A stretch of 64,000 bases of DNA from an uncultured Lachnobacterium sp. (GCA_900543445.1 UQRC01000008.1:19972-83971), one strand, 5' to 3'. Counted from the first letter of the stretch, positions 45,200-53,925 are shown. Notes: a model not told the origin generated them from the sequence alone. A program made the numbers and translations.

Positions 45200-46594
45200 A
45201 TGAGAAAAGAAGTATTAAAAGAACCAAAGTTTACAGAAGATATTGTATCTATCATCCGAAGCGGTCTTGGAAGAGAACAGCTGATCGAGAAACTGAGTGA
45301 TTATCACGAGAAGGATATCGCGCAAAGCTTTGCTTTCCTGACAAGGGAGGAACGAAAGGCGTTATATGATACGCTTGGAGCAGAATGGATATCCAATATC
45401 TTTTCTTATATTGAGGAGCCGCAGGCTTATATCGAGGAACTGGGGATTGACAAGCTGGCAGAAGTCATCAATGAGATGGATTCGGATGATGCGGTAGATC
45501 TCTTAGAAGACATTGACGAGAGTGTTAAGGTGAAGCTGCGCCCGATTCTCGATGAAGATGTCAAGGCAGATATTCAGCTGATTCATTCCTATGATGAGGA
45601 TGAAATCGGAAGTCTCATCACAACGAATTTTGTCTGTATATCCAAGAATTTAAGTATTCGGCAGGCGATGAGAGAGCTTGTCCGCCAGGCGGGTGAGAAC
45701 GACAATATTTCTACAATCTACGTCGTGGATGCTTCGGATACATTCTGTGGAGCAATCGACCTCAAGGATCTGATTGTTGCAAGAGAACATGATGAATTGG
45801 ATGATCTGATCAGTTATTCTTATCCGTATCTGCTGGATCATGAGAAGATTGCGGATAGCATCGAGAAGATCAAAGATTATGCGGAGGATTCCCTCCCGGT
45901 ATTGAACGGTAAGCGGGAACTGATCGGTATTCTGACTGCGCAGGACGTGATCGAGGCAGTTGATGATGAGATGGGAGAGGACTATGCGAAATTAGCCGGT
46001 TTGACCGCGGAAGAGGATTTGAAGGAGACCACGCTCGAAAGCATGAAAAAGCGTATGCCATGGCTGATCGTACTGCTTTTTCTCGGAATGGGTGTATCGA
46101 CGGTTGTCGGAGCGTTTGAGGGCGTTGTTGCAGCGCTTCCGATCGTGATCTGCTTCCAGTCCCTGATTCTGGATATGGCCGGAAACGTCGGAACACAGTC
46201 ACTCGCAGTCACAATCCGCGTGCTTATGGACGAGGATCTGGCGGGAAAAGATAAGCTGAGTCTTGTTGTCAAGGAGATGAAGGTTGGATTCAGCAACGGG
46301 CTTTTGCTTGGCGTGCTTGCACTCCTTTGTCTTGGCGTATATATTAAAGTATTCAAAGGTTATACCATCTATCAGGCCTTTATGGTGTCCGGCTGCGTCG
46401 GAATATCGCTGCTTGTGGCGATGATCATTTCGAGCCTTGTCGGAACAATGGTTCCGCTGTTCTTCCACAAGATTAAGGTGGATCCGGCCGTTGCTTCCGG
46501 TCCGCTGATCACAACCGTGAATGATCTGGTGGCAGTTGTAACATATTATGGATTGGCATGGGTGCTTTTGATCCAGTGTCTGCATTTTGTGTAG
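45200..46594 (+). CDS. mgtE: Magnesium transporter MgtE
   Basis: A 464-residue Mg2+ channel: N-terminal superhelical domain (about 1-140), two CBS domains (about 145-265) that sense cytoplasmic Mg2+, a plug helix and five C-terminal transmembrane helices with the pore signature LDMAGNVGTQS near residues 321-331 and NDLVAVVTYYGLAW near the end. The protein gates on Mg2+ itself; the leader upstream suggests a second level of control on transcription. GGAGG precedes the ATG. Confidence 0.96.
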   Translation: MRKEVLKEPKFTEDIVSIIRSGLGREQLIEKLSDYHEKDIAQSFAFLTREERKALYDTLGAEWISNIFSYIEEPQAYIEELGIDKLAEVINEMDSDDAVDLLEDIDESVKVKLRPILDEDVKADIQLIHSYDEDEIGSLITTNFVCISKNLSIRQAMRELVRQAGENDNISTIYVVDASDTFCGAIDLKDLIVAREHDELDDLISYSYPYLLDHEKIADSIEKIKDYAEDSLPVLNGKRELIGILTAQDVIEAVDDEMGEDYAKLAGLTAEEDLKETTLESMKKRMPWLIVLLFLGMGVSTVVGAFEGVVAALPIVICFQSLILDMAGNVGTQSLAVTIRVLMDEDLAGKDKLSLVVKEMKVGFSNGLLLGVLALLCLGVYIKVFKGYTIYQAFMVSGCVGISLLVAMIISSLVGTMVPLFFHKIKVDPAVASGPLITTVNDLVAVVTYYGLAWVLLIQCLHFV

Positions 46595-46711
46595 ATGTGT
46601 GTTTCTTATGATTTCCTTAGTATTTCGCGAAATCATTGAAGTGAATCGATGAAAAATATAGAATGAAATTAGAAGATTATGATAGAAATATGCGCAGGGA
46701 GAGAGGGAAAT

Positions 46712-47233
46712 ATGAGAGAACGGAAAAGATGGATCGCATTAGGAGTGACGCTTACGCTTGGAGTAGCTTCTCTGGCAGGATGTGGAACGAAAAATACCAC
46801 AAAGGATCATAGCGCGGTTGAAGAAAGTTCTCAGAATCCAGATACAGAACCAACAACGGAGCAGGCGTCCGATGCAGAGACGACGATTGATGCAGAATTA
46901 AGAGAATTGGAGAACAAAGCGCAGGTCATCAATGATCAGCTGGAAGACGGTTCTCTCTCGCAGGGAGATATGAATCAGCTTTCCGCAGAATTATATGCTT
47001 TGTGGGATGATGAGTTAAACTCAATCTGGAAACGCATTAAGAATAAGCTGGATGCCGACGCGATGGAGGCACTTACAAAAGAGGAGCGTGCTTGGGTTCA
47101 GGAGAAGGAAAAACAGGTTAAGGATGCCGGCAGCGAATGGGAAGGCGGATCCGGTCAGCCGCTGGCAGAGAATACAGAAGCTGCTAATCTGACAAGAGAG
47201 CGTGTGTATGTGCTTGCGGAGTATTTAAAGTAA
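46712..47233 (+). CDS. DUF1311 (LprI-like) lipoprotein
   Basis: A 173-residue predicted lipoprotein: signal peptide with lipobox LAGC near residues 20-23, a Ser/Thr/Glu-rich linker, then a helical domain with [15 protein letters not shown] and the [13 protein letters not shown] block typical of DUF1311, the family that includes the lysozyme inhibitor LprI. A role in inhibiting lysozyme is known for the family in Mycobacterium; for this protein it is only a possibility. The ATG has a GAGAGAGGGA site. It lies between mgtE and glyA, alone. Confidence 0.75.
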   Translation: MRERKRWIALGVTLTLGVASLAGCGTKNTTKDHSAVEESSQNPDTEPTTEQASDAETTIDAELRELENKAQVINDQLEDGSLSQGDMNQLSAELYALWDDELNSIWKRIKNKLDADAMEALTKEERAWVQEKEKQVKDAGSEWEGGSGQPLAENTEAANLTRERVYVLAEYLK

Positions 47234-47250
47234 TTTACTGCATTACGTTA

Positions 47251-47279
47251 TTGCAACAAAGCAGACAATCTGCTACAAT
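47251..47279 (+). promoter_or_regulatory. Promoter of glyA
   Basis: TTGCAA, a 17-nt spacer and TACAAT, about 45 nt upstream of the AAAGGAG site and start codon of glyA. Confidence 0.65.
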
Positions 47280-47331
47280 CGTTGTAACAGGCGTATCGCG
47301 CCCAATCAATATAACGCAAAGGAGTAGAATT

Positions 47332-48567
47332 ATGTACACAATGGAAGATATTCAGGCAGTAGATCCTGAGATCGCAGCAGCCATTCAGGCAGAATTTGAC
47401 AGACAGAACAGCCACATTGAGCTGATCGCATCAGAGAACTGGGTAAGCCCGGCGGTTATGTCCGCTATGGGAAGTATTCTGACGAACAAGTACGCAGAAG
47501 GTTATCCGGGAAAGCGTTATTATGGCGGGTGCGAGTGCGTAGATGTCGTAGAAGAACTGGCACGCGAGCGTGCAAAGAAACTTTTCGGATGTGAGTATGT
47601 TAATGTGCAGCCACATTCCGGTGCACAGGCAAATATGGCAGTACAGTTTGCAATCTTAAAACCGGGCGACACCATCATGGGCATGAACCTTGACCACGGT
47701 GGACACTTGACGCACGGATCGCCGGTTAATTTCTCTGGAACCTATTTTAACGTAGTTCCTTACGGAGTTAATGACGAGGGATTTATCGATTACGATAAGG
47801 TAAGAGAGATCGCTTTGGAGTGCAAGCCGAAGATGATCATCGCCGGAGCATCGGCTTATGCCCGCACGATCGACTTCAAGAAATTCCGTGAGATCGCGGA
47901 CGAAGTCGGTGCAGTCCTTATGGTTGATATGGCACATATCGCAGGACTGGTTGCAGCAGGACTTCATCCAAGCCCAATCCCATATGCGGATGTCGTGACA
48001 ACCACAACACACAAGACACTTCGTGGCCCGCGTGGAGGAATGATTCTCTGCAGCGAGGAAGTAAATAAAAAATACAATTTCAATAAGGCAATTTTCCCGG
48101 GAACGCAGGGTGGCCCGCTCATGCATGTGATCGCGGCCAAGGCGGTATGCTTCGAGGAAGCATTAAAGCCTGAGTTCAAGGAATACCAAACACAGATCGT
48201 GAAGAACGCACAGGCTCTGTGTAAGGGATTGCAGGCGCGTGACATCAAGATTGTATCCGGCGGAACGGATAACCATCTGATGCTTGTTGACTTAACACCA
48301 TACGAGCTTACCGGAAAAGTCGTTGAGAAGCTTCTTGATTCTGCTCATATTACAGCGAACAAGAATACGATCCCGAACGATCCACAGAAGCCGTTCGTAA
48401 CAAGCGGAATCCGTCTTGGAACACCGGCTGCTACCTCAAGAGGATTAAAGGAAGACGATTTTGATCAGGTTGCAGAGGCAATCGCAATGCTCATCAAGAA
48501 TGGTGAGGCAGCAGTCGAGGATGCCAAGGCAATCATTAAGACATTAACTGACAAGTATCCACTATAG
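47332..48567 (+). CDS. glyA: Serine hydroxymethyltransferase
   Basis: A 411-residue PLP enzyme that interconverts serine and glycine while charging tetrahydrofolate with a one-carbon unit. The PLP lysine is Lys228 in [13 protein letters not shown]; other hallmarks are [17 protein letters not shown] and [17 protein letters not shown] precedes the ATG. It is followed by serS after a hairpin-rich spacer, a loose serine-linked pairing. The last coding bases recur 147 nt downstream. Confidence 0.97.
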   Translation: MYTMEDIQAVDPEIAAAIQAEFDRQNSHIELIASENWVSPAVMSAMGSILTNKYAEGYPGKRYYGGCECVDVVEELARERAKKLFGCEYVNVQPHSGAQANMAVQFAILKPGDTIMGMNLDHGGHLTHGSPVNFSGTYFNVVPYGVNDEGFIDYDKVREIALECKPKMIIAGASAYARTIDFKKFREIADEVGAVLMVDMAHIAGLVAAGLHPSPIPYADVVTTTTHKTLRGPRGGMILCSEEVNKKYNFNKAIFPGTQGGPLMHVIAAKAVCFEEALKPEFKEYQTQIVKNAQALCKGLQARDIKIVSGGTDNHLMLVDLTPYELTGKVVEKLLDSAHITANKNTIPNDPQKPFVTSGIRLGTPAATSRGLKEDDFDQVAEAIAMLIKNGEAAVEDAKAIIKTLTDKYPL

Positions 48568-48710
48568 TTCAGACAACATCAAATCACTTTGCTGATTTGG
48601 TGTGCATGAAATTGGGAAGCAGGCCAACGAATATGCCCATCGTCGAAGACGATTTGGAATGGCATATTCGGTCATGTTCACAGGGACTGTGAACATGACA
48701 AGTATCCACT
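48549..48710. repeat. 15-nt direct repeat flanking a hairpin-rich 132-bp insert after glyA
   Basis: TGACAAGTATCCACT occurs at 48549-48563, inside the end of glyA, and again at 48696-48710. Between them lie three strong hairpins: CATCAAATCA/TGATTTGGTG (48577-48602), GAATATGCC/GGCATATTC enclosing ATCGTC-GAA-GACGAT (48629-48669), and a 13-bp perfect stem GTCATGTTCACAG/CTGTGAACATGAC (48671-48699). The layout resembles a small insertion with target duplication, or a duplicated 3' end. Confidence 0.75.
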
Positions 48711-48733
48711 TCAGCCAATGCATTAAAATGCGC

Positions 48734-48762
48734 TTGCTTTTTGGTATACAAGAGGCTATAAT
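48734..48762 (+). promoter_or_regulatory. Promoter of the serS T-box transcript
   Basis: TTGCTT (48734-48739), 17 nt, TATAAT (48757-48762), just before the T-box leader. Confidence 0.7.
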
Positions 48763-48774
48763 AGCAGAAGATAA

Positions 48775-49010
48775 GTAAGAAGCGATGACGGAAACTACGA
48801 TTTTGAATCTTTTCAGAGAGCCGGTGGCTGGTGTGAACCGGTAAGCAGGAGAAATCTTTCCACTTCCTGAGCTGGCAGTGAAAGCTGCAAGGTTCGTACC
48901 CTTTAACGTACGTGAGAGGCTTCGTAAGGAGCAACTTGGGTGGTACCGCGGAAAGTATTTCATGACCTTTCGTCCCAGATGAAGAATCTGGGGCGAAGGG
49001 TCTTTCTTTT
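48775..49010 (+). promoter_or_regulatory. T-box leader of serS
   Basis: A complete T-box riboswitch that senses uncharged tRNA-Ser. Stem I has the conserved AGAGAGCCGGTGGCTGGTG region and a specifier loop in which TCC (48859-48861, a Ser codon) is the best candidate. The T-box sequence TGGGTGGTACCGCGG lies near 48937-48951 and pairs with the NCCA end of tRNA. The terminator GACCTTTCGTCCCAGAT/ATCTGGGGCGAAGGGTC (48964-49001) with a T-rich tail is the OFF state. Confidence 0.95.
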
Positions 49011-49125
49011 ATTTCTGAATAAAAGATTACACATGTTTGGATGAATGCTTGGCGCATGTCATGATGGTTGCGGGAAGTCGTGAAATTTGCTTTTTAAAAA
49101 TCATATTTACTAATAGGAGGATGTC

Positions 49126-50418
49126 ATGATTGATTTAAAATTTTTAAGAGAGAACCCGGAAGTTGTTAAGGAGAACATTAAGAAGAAATTCCAGGATCAC
49201 AAGCTTCCACTCGTTGATGAAGTGATCGAGCTGGATGCAAAGGCTCGTGCCGCACAGGCAGAGGCAGATGAGCTTCGTGCAAACAAGAACAAGATCTCCA
49301 AGCAGATCGGTGCTCTGATGGCACAGGGAAAGAAGGAAGAGGCTGAGGCTGTCAAGGCTGAGGTCGCTGCAAACGCTACACGTTTGACTGAGCTTGAGGC
49401 ACAGGAGAAGGAACTCTCCGAGAAGGTTACCAAGATTATGATGACCATCCCGAACATCATCGATCCTTCCGTTCCAATCGGAAAAGACGATAGCTGCAAC
49501 GTAGAGATCGAGAAGTTTGGCGAGCCGGTTGTTCCGGATTTTGAGATTCCATATCACACAGACATTATGGAACGTTTCGACGGCATCGACCTTGATGCAG
49601 CAGGAAAGGTAGCCGGAAACGGATTCTATTACCTGATGGGTGACATCGCAAGAATTCATTCCGCAGTCATCTCTTACGCAAGAGATTTCATGATCGACCG
49701 CGGATTTACTTACTGTGTACCGCCTTTTATGATCCGTTCCAATGTCGTAACAGGCGTTATGAGTTTCGACGAGATGGATGCCATGATGTATAAGATTGAG
49801 GGCGAGGATCTCTACCTGATCGGAACCTCTGAGCATTCCATGATCGGTAAATTCATCGACACGATCAACGATGAGGAGAAGCTTCCATACACACTGACAA
49901 GCTACTCTCCATGCTTCCGTAAGGAAAAAGGCGCTCATGGTATCGAGGAGCGTGGTGTATATCGTATCCATCAGTTCGAGAAGCAGGAGATGATCGTTGT
50001 CTGCAAGCCGGAAGAGTCTAAGGTTTGGTATGACAAGTTATGGCAGAACACCGTTGATCTGTTCAGAAGCCTTGATATCCCGGTTCGTACACTTGAGTGC
50101 TGCTCCGGAGATCTGGCTGACCTTAAGGTGAAGTCCTGCGACGTTGAGGCATGGTCGCCACGCCAGAAGAAATACTTCGAAGTAGGTAGCTGTTCAAACC
50201 TCGGTGATGCACAGGCAAGACGTCTTAAGATCCGTGTGAAAGGCAAAGATGGCAAGAAGTACTTTGCACACACCTTGAACAACACGGTTGTTGCTCCGCC
50301 ACGTATGCTGATCGCATTCCTTGAGAACAACCTGAATGCAGACGGATCGGTCAACATTCCTAAGGCTTTACAGCCATACATGGGTGGAATCGAGAAAATC
50401 GTGCCTAAGCACGAATAA
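49126..50418 (+). CDS. serS: Seryl-tRNA synthetase
   Basis: A 430-residue class IIa synthetase. The N-terminal coiled-coil arm (about residues 30-100, rich in Ala/Glu/Lys) binds the long variable arm of tRNA-Ser; the catalytic core has motif 2 CFRKEKGAHG near residues 264-273 and motif 3 ALNNTVVAPPRMLIAFLEN-like block (here TLNNTVVAPPRMLIA) near 384-398. AGGAGG precedes the ATG. Expression is governed by the T-box upstream. Confidence 0.98.
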   Translation: MIDLKFLRENPEVVKENIKKKFQDHKLPLVDEVIELDAKARAAQAEADELRANKNKISKQIGALMAQGKKEEAEAVKAEVAANATRLTELEAQEKELSEKVTKIMMTIPNIIDPSVPIGKDDSCNVEIEKFGEPVVPDFEIPYHTDIMERFDGIDLDAAGKVAGNGFYYLMGDIARIHSAVISYARDFMIDRGFTYCVPPFMIRSNVVTGVMSFDEMDAMMYKIEGEDLYLIGTSEHSMIGKFIDTINDEEKLPYTLTSYSPCFRKEKGAHGIEERGVYRIHQFEKQEMIVVCKPEESKVWYDKLWQNTVDLFRSLDIPVRTLECCSGDLADLKVKSCDVEAWSPRQKKYFEVGSCSNLGDAQARRLKIRVKGKDGKKYFAHTLNNTVVAPPRMLIAFLENNLNADGSVNIPKALQPYMGGIEKIVPKHE

Positions 50419-50434
50419 TCCAGAAAGGGAAAAG

Positions 50435-50623
50435 ATGGAAGATACGAATAAGCTTCAGGAGGAATGCACACACAACTGCATGACCTGCGGGCACGGATGC
50501 AGCGAGAACTCAGACGGTGTCGGCTTATTTGAAAAGGCGCTAAACGGTCTGAGTGACATCGATAGTGGGGAACTCCTTGCAGCATTGCAGCAGATCGGCG
50601 CAGATAGCAGTGAGGAGAATTAG
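50435..50623 (+). CDS. Small Cys-rich protein, 62 aa
   Basis: Not recognised. The 62-residue acidic protein has a cluster CTHNCMTCGHGC (residues 11-22) with four Cys and two His close together, a good candidate for a zinc or iron-sulfur site, followed by an amphipathic helix region and an acidic tail. AGAAAGGGA lies before its ATG, and it sits 16 nt after serS and 2 nt before the next gene, so it is co-transcribed with both. Its tight spacing makes it a genuine gene despite its size. Confidence 0.7.
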   Translation: MEDTNKLQEECTHNCMTCGHGCSENSDGVGLFEKALNGLSDIDSGELLAALQQIGADSSEEN

Positions 50624-50625
50624 CA

Positions 50626-51693
50626 ATGTCACGTGTGAAAGCATTCTTAAAAAGAAAAAATATTGAAATTTCGGCGAAACGTTACGGCATCGATGCGCTG
50701 TCTGCGATGGCGCAGGGATTGTTTGCCTCTCTTTTGATGGGAACGATCCTTTCAACGCTCGGTGAGCAGGCAGGAATCGAGCTCCTTGTCACGATTGGTG
50801 GATATGCGAAAGCAGCGACCGGTCCGGCGATGGCGGTGGCAATCGGACTTGCCTTACAGGCTCCGCCGCTCGTTCTGTTCTCGCTGGCAGCAGTGGGAAC
50901 CGCGGCGAACGCATCGGAGGTAGCCGGAGCGGGCGGACCGCTTGCGGTACTGATCGTAACGATTTTTGCGGCAGAATTCGGTAAAGCAGTTTCCAAGGAG
51001 ACGAAGATCGATATTCTGGTAACGCCTTTTGTCACGTTGTTTGTCGGAATCGGTCTTGCTCTCTGGTGGGGACCGGGTATCGGTTTCGTTGCAAGCGGCG
51101 TGGGTAATGCGATCATGTGGGCGACAGAACTGCAGCCGTTTTTGATGGGAATCATCGTGTCGGTGCTTGTCGGTATCGCACTGACGCTTCCAATCAGCAG
51201 CGCGGCGATCTGTGCGGCGTTAAGTCTTACCGGACTTGCCGGTGGTGCAGCGCTTGCAGGCTGTTGTGCGCAGATGGTTGGATTTGCAGTCATGAGTTTT
51301 AAGGAGAACCGCTGGGGTGGACTTGTCGCACAGGGCATCGGAACCTCAATGCTGCAGATGGGCAACATTGTCAAGAAGCCGCTTATCTGGATTCCGGCAA
51401 TCCTGACTTCTGCGATCACAGGACCGATTGCAACCTGCGTTTTCCAGCTTAAGATGAACGGTGCAGCAGTTGCATCCGGTATGGGAACCTGCGGACTGGT
51501 CGGACAGATTGGTGTGTACACCGGCTGGCTTGCCGATATCGCAGCAGGCGAGAAGACGGCGATTACCGCATTTGACTGGATCGGACTGATCATGGTCTGC
51601 TTCGTTCTGCCGGCAGTTCTGACCTGGTTGTTCGGATGGTTTTTCCGCAAGATGGGCTGGATCAAGGAGAACGATCTGAAATTGGATCTGTAA
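50626..51693 (+). CDS. PTS EIIC-like membrane protein (PF13303/PfoR family)
   Basis: A 355-residue membrane protein with about nine to ten helices rich in Gly and Ala, of the PTS_EIIC_2 family that includes PfoR-like proteins. No EIIA, EIIB, HPr or sugar enzyme genes are near, and the protein has no EIIB domain, so a classical phosphotransfer role is doubtful; substrate unknown. GAGGAG precedes the ATG and the gap to the Cys-rich gene is 2 nt. A strong terminator ends the serS operon after it. Confidence 0.8.
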   Translation: MSRVKAFLKRKNIEISAKRYGIDALSAMAQGLFASLLMGTILSTLGEQAGIELLVTIGGYAKAATGPAMAVAIGLALQAPPLVLFSLAAVGTAANASEVAGAGGPLAVLIVTIFAAEFGKAVSKETKIDILVTPFVTLFVGIGLALWWGPGIGFVASGVGNAIMWATELQPFLMGIIVSVLVGIALTLPISSAAICAALSLTGLAGGAALAGCCAQMVGFAVMSFKENRWGGLVAQGIGTSMLQMGNIVKKPLIWIPAILTSAITGPIATCVFQLKMNGAAVASGMGTCGLVGQIGVYTGWLADIAAGEKTAITAFDWIGLIMVCFVLPAVLTWLFGWFFRKMGWIKENDLKLDL

Positions 51694-51715
51694 TTGAATA
51701 ACTTTGGAGCATAAG

Positions 51716-51757
51716 GCATTCATGTTTGGTAGTGATACCAGGAATGAATGCTTTTTT
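51716..51757 (+). terminator. Terminator of the serS operon
   Basis: GCATTCAT and ATGAATGC enclose an inner TTGGTA/TACCA stem, followed by six T. Confidence 0.9.
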
Positions 51758-51826
51758 GCTCGGAATGAATCGAGTCGGATGAAACCGAATAAAATCAAAT
51801 TTGATATATTATAAGAAGGATGAAAG

Positions 51827-51901
51827 ATGGAATCAACAGAATATACAAAATAGGTCGCCTGCTGGGGTAACGCAACCTCGATTACTGATCAAAAAGAAGC
51901 C
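51827..51901 (+). other. Natural 5' end of the SGNH hydrolase gene, interrupted by an amber codon
   Basis: An ATG at 51827 with AGAAGGA upstream opens the same frame as the hydrolase but meets TAG at 51851-51853, codon 9. After the TAG the frame continues without a break and encodes VACWGNATSITDQKEAM, which resembles the conserved N-terminus of related hydrolases (W-ACWGNA-SI). A Trp codon TGG changed to TAG would explain it. Confidence 0.65.
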
Positions 51902-52954
51902 ATGTATGCGAAAAACATTACGTTGCGCTATCCGATCCGGATGGTGTTTGATGGATGTGCACTCCGGCTGCATTTTTCCAATCTGACGGGAACGGAGCCG
52001 GTCACACTGAGTAAAGTTTATATTGAGCAGACAACGGTTACATTTGGTGGAGAGAAGTCCGTCTTGATCGAGCCGGGAAAAGAAGTGACAAGCGATGAGA
52101 TTGCTTATGAGGTGAAGGCGGGAACGGATGTCAATGTGAGCGTTTATCTGGGCGAGATCACGCAGATGAATGCTGGTGTATTGATCACAGGACCACTGTC
52201 CAAGGGGCAGTATGCATATGGCGATCATGCCTTGGAGGAAGGACTTCCGGCGGATGACACGAGAAATACAAACTGGTTTTATTTTCTAAATACGGTGGAT
52301 GTATTAACAAAAGCAGAAAATCACGCGTTTATCTGTTATGGAGATTCGATCACCGCACAGTCATGGCCGGATGATCTGGCAATCCGGTTGTGGAACGAAG
52401 GCATTCGAAACGTAGCCATAATCCGGCGTGCAGTAAGCGGAACGCGTATTTTGCGACAGTATGACTGCATTACCTATGCGGCATATGGATTAAAAGGCGC
52501 AACGAGATTTCCAATTGAGATGGAAGCTGCCGGAGCGGACGCGGTGCTGATCCAGCATGGAATTAATGACATTATCCATCCGGTAGGTGTGGAGGTTAAT
52601 CAGTTCCGGCCTTGGTCGGATATGCCAACTTCTGCCGATCTGATTGCCGGAGTTGAGGATATTTATATCCGGTATGCAAAAGAAAAAGGTTACAAGGTAT
52701 ACGGCGGAACACTGCTCCCAATCTATGGGTGGCGCACGTATGCACCATTCCGGGAAGAAATCAAAAATGAATTTAATCATTGGATCCGGACGACCGATAA
52801 ATTTGACGGATATGTGGATTTTGAAGAGGCTGTCAGGGACGAAAATCATCCGGAGGCTTTTGCCGAAGGAAATGATAGTGGGGATCATCTTCACCCAAGC
52901 GAAAAGGCGTATGAAATCATGGCTGGGGCAATTCCGGCAGAGTGGTTTTTCTAG
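51902..52954 (+). CDS. SGNH/GDSL-type hydrolase (possibly translated without its first strand)
   Basis: A 350-residue frame with an N-terminal beta-rich domain (about 1-130) and an SGNH esterase domain: the GDS block YGDSITAQSW with Ser149, the HGINDI block (Gly/Asn for the oxyanion hole) near residues 219-224, and GDHLHP with Asp328 and His331. Such enzymes deacetylate or de-esterify sugars. All catalytic residues are present. The conserved start lies 25 codons upstream beyond an in-frame TAG, so this ATG would give a protein lacking about 25 residues; it has no good ribosome binding site. The gene may be a recent pseudogene or strain-specific nonsense allele. Confidence 0.75.
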   Translation: MYAKNITLRYPIRMVFDGCALRLHFSNLTGTEPVTLSKVYIEQTTVTFGGEKSVLIEPGKEVTSDEIAYEVKAGTDVNVSVYLGEITQMNAGVLITGPLSKGQYAYGDHALEEGLPADDTRNTNWFYFLNTVDVLTKAENHAFICYGDSITAQSWPDDLAIRLWNEGIRNVAIIRRAVSGTRILRQYDCITYAAYGLKGATRFPIEMEAAGADAVLIQHGINDIIHPVGVEVNQFRPWSDMPTSADLIAGVEDIYIRYAKEKGYKVYGGTLLPIYGWRTYAPFREEIKNEFNHWIRTTDKFDGYVDFEEAVRDENHPEAFAEGNDSGDHLHPSEKAYEIMAGAIPAEWFF

Positions 52955-52976
52955 ACCGAACAAAGGAATCTATAGA

Positions 52977-53005
52977 TTGACAAAATTTTGTCAAAGTGTT
53001 ACGAT
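52977..53005 (+). promoter_or_regulatory. Promoter of crt with Rex-like palindromic operator
   Basis: TTGACA (52977-52982), 17 nt, TACGAT (53000-53005). The -35 box is the left end of a perfect 18-bp palindrome, TTGACAAAATTTTGTCAA (52977-52994). Its TTG-NN-AA-N4-TT-NN-CAA frame matches the redox sensor Rex site (TTGTTAA-N4-TTAACAA) except at the NN positions. Confidence 0.6.
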
Positions 53006-53068
53006 TGGAATATCAGAGTGAATACTTCATTGGGAGGTATTGCATACAATCATAGGAGGATTTATACA

Positions 53069-53872
53069 ATGAGCGAATTTAAGAATTTGACACTTGATGT
53101 TGCTGATGGCATCGCCGTACTTGCAATCTCAAGACCGGCTGCATTAAATGCATTAAACAGTGAGACTCTTGACGAGTTAAACGTATGCCTTGGAGAAATC
53201 GAGAAGAACGATGATATCAAGGTTGTTATCTTAACCGGTGGTCCGGATAAGAAGGGTAACGAGTTCAAGTCATTCGTTGCAGGCGCTGACATCGCTGAGA
53301 TGGTGAATTTTACAGCTCCGGAAGCACGTGCATTCGGTATCAGAGCATCAGAGCCATTCTTTAAGTTACAGAATATGCGTCAGGTTACAATCGCTGCTGT
53401 CAACGGTTTTGCACTTGGCGGCGGATGCGAGATCTCTATGAGCTGTGATATCCGTATCGCAAGCGAGAACGCAATCTTCGGACAGCCTGAGTGTGGTCTT
53501 GGAATTATCCCGGGATTCGGTGGAACACAGAAGCTTGCCCGTCTTGTAGGTATGGGACGTGCGAAGGAAATGATCTTCACATGCGATAACATCGATGCAA
53601 ACGAAGCATACCGTATCGGTCTTGTAAACAAAGTTGTAGCGAAGGAAGAGCTTATGCCAACCGCTAAGGCTATGGCAGCTAAGATCATCTCTAAGGGAAG
53701 CTACGCAGTATCGGTTGCTAAGGCTGCAATCAACAACGGATATGACATGGATATCAAGAACGCTGTTGAGATGGAAGCAAACCTGTTCGGTGTTGTAAAT
53801 GATACACATGACAAGAAGGAAGGAATGGGTGCTTTCTTAGAGAAGAGAGCTGCTACATTAACTGATTTTTAA
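53069..53872 (+). CDS. crt: Enoyl-CoA hydratase/crotonase (3-hydroxybutyryl-CoA dehydratase type)
   Basis: A 267-residue crotonase-fold enzyme. Oxyanion-hole segments are FVAGADIAEM near residues 68-77 and GFALGGGCEIS near 113-123; the catalytic Glu pair falls in GGGCE and in the FGQPECGLGIIPGFGGTQ block. In butyrate-forming Lachnospiraceae such a protein converts 3-hydroxybutyryl-CoA to crotonyl-CoA. Here it stands alone, without the thl/hbd/bcd/etf genes, so another short-chain enoyl-CoA substrate is possible. AGGAGG precedes the ATG. Confidence 0.88.
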   Translation: MSEFKNLTLDVADGIAVLAISRPAALNALNSETLDELNVCLGEIEKNDDIKVVILTGGPDKKGNEFKSFVAGADIAEMVNFTAPEARAFGIRASEPFFKLQNMRQVTIAAVNGFALGGGCEISMSCDIRIASENAIFGQPECGLGIIPGFGGTQKLARLVGMGRAKEMIFTCDNIDANEAYRIGLVNKVVAKEELMPTAKAMAAKIISKGSYAVSVAKAAINNGYDMDIKNAVEMEANLFGVVNDTHDKKEGMGAFLEKRAATLTDF

Positions 53873-53894
53873 AATACATACAATGCAGAGTCAA

Positions 53895-53925
53895 GGCCGA
53901 TGCGAGTATTCGCATCGGTCTTTTT
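53895..53925 (+). terminator. Intrinsic terminator of crt
   Basis: GGCCGATGCGA and TCGCATCGGTC pair over 11 positions (one G-U) with a 4-nt loop, then five T. Confidence 0.9.

Noticed and set aside
49144..49971. A 275-codon open frame on the - strand inside serS
   Set aside because: It is antisense to a well-recognised seryl-tRNA synthetase and rich in Cys, Leu and Ser from codon bias.
50682..51719. A 345-codon open frame on the - strand
   Set aside because: It is the antisense shadow of the EIIC-like membrane protein, whose helices and ribosome binding site are clear on the + strand.
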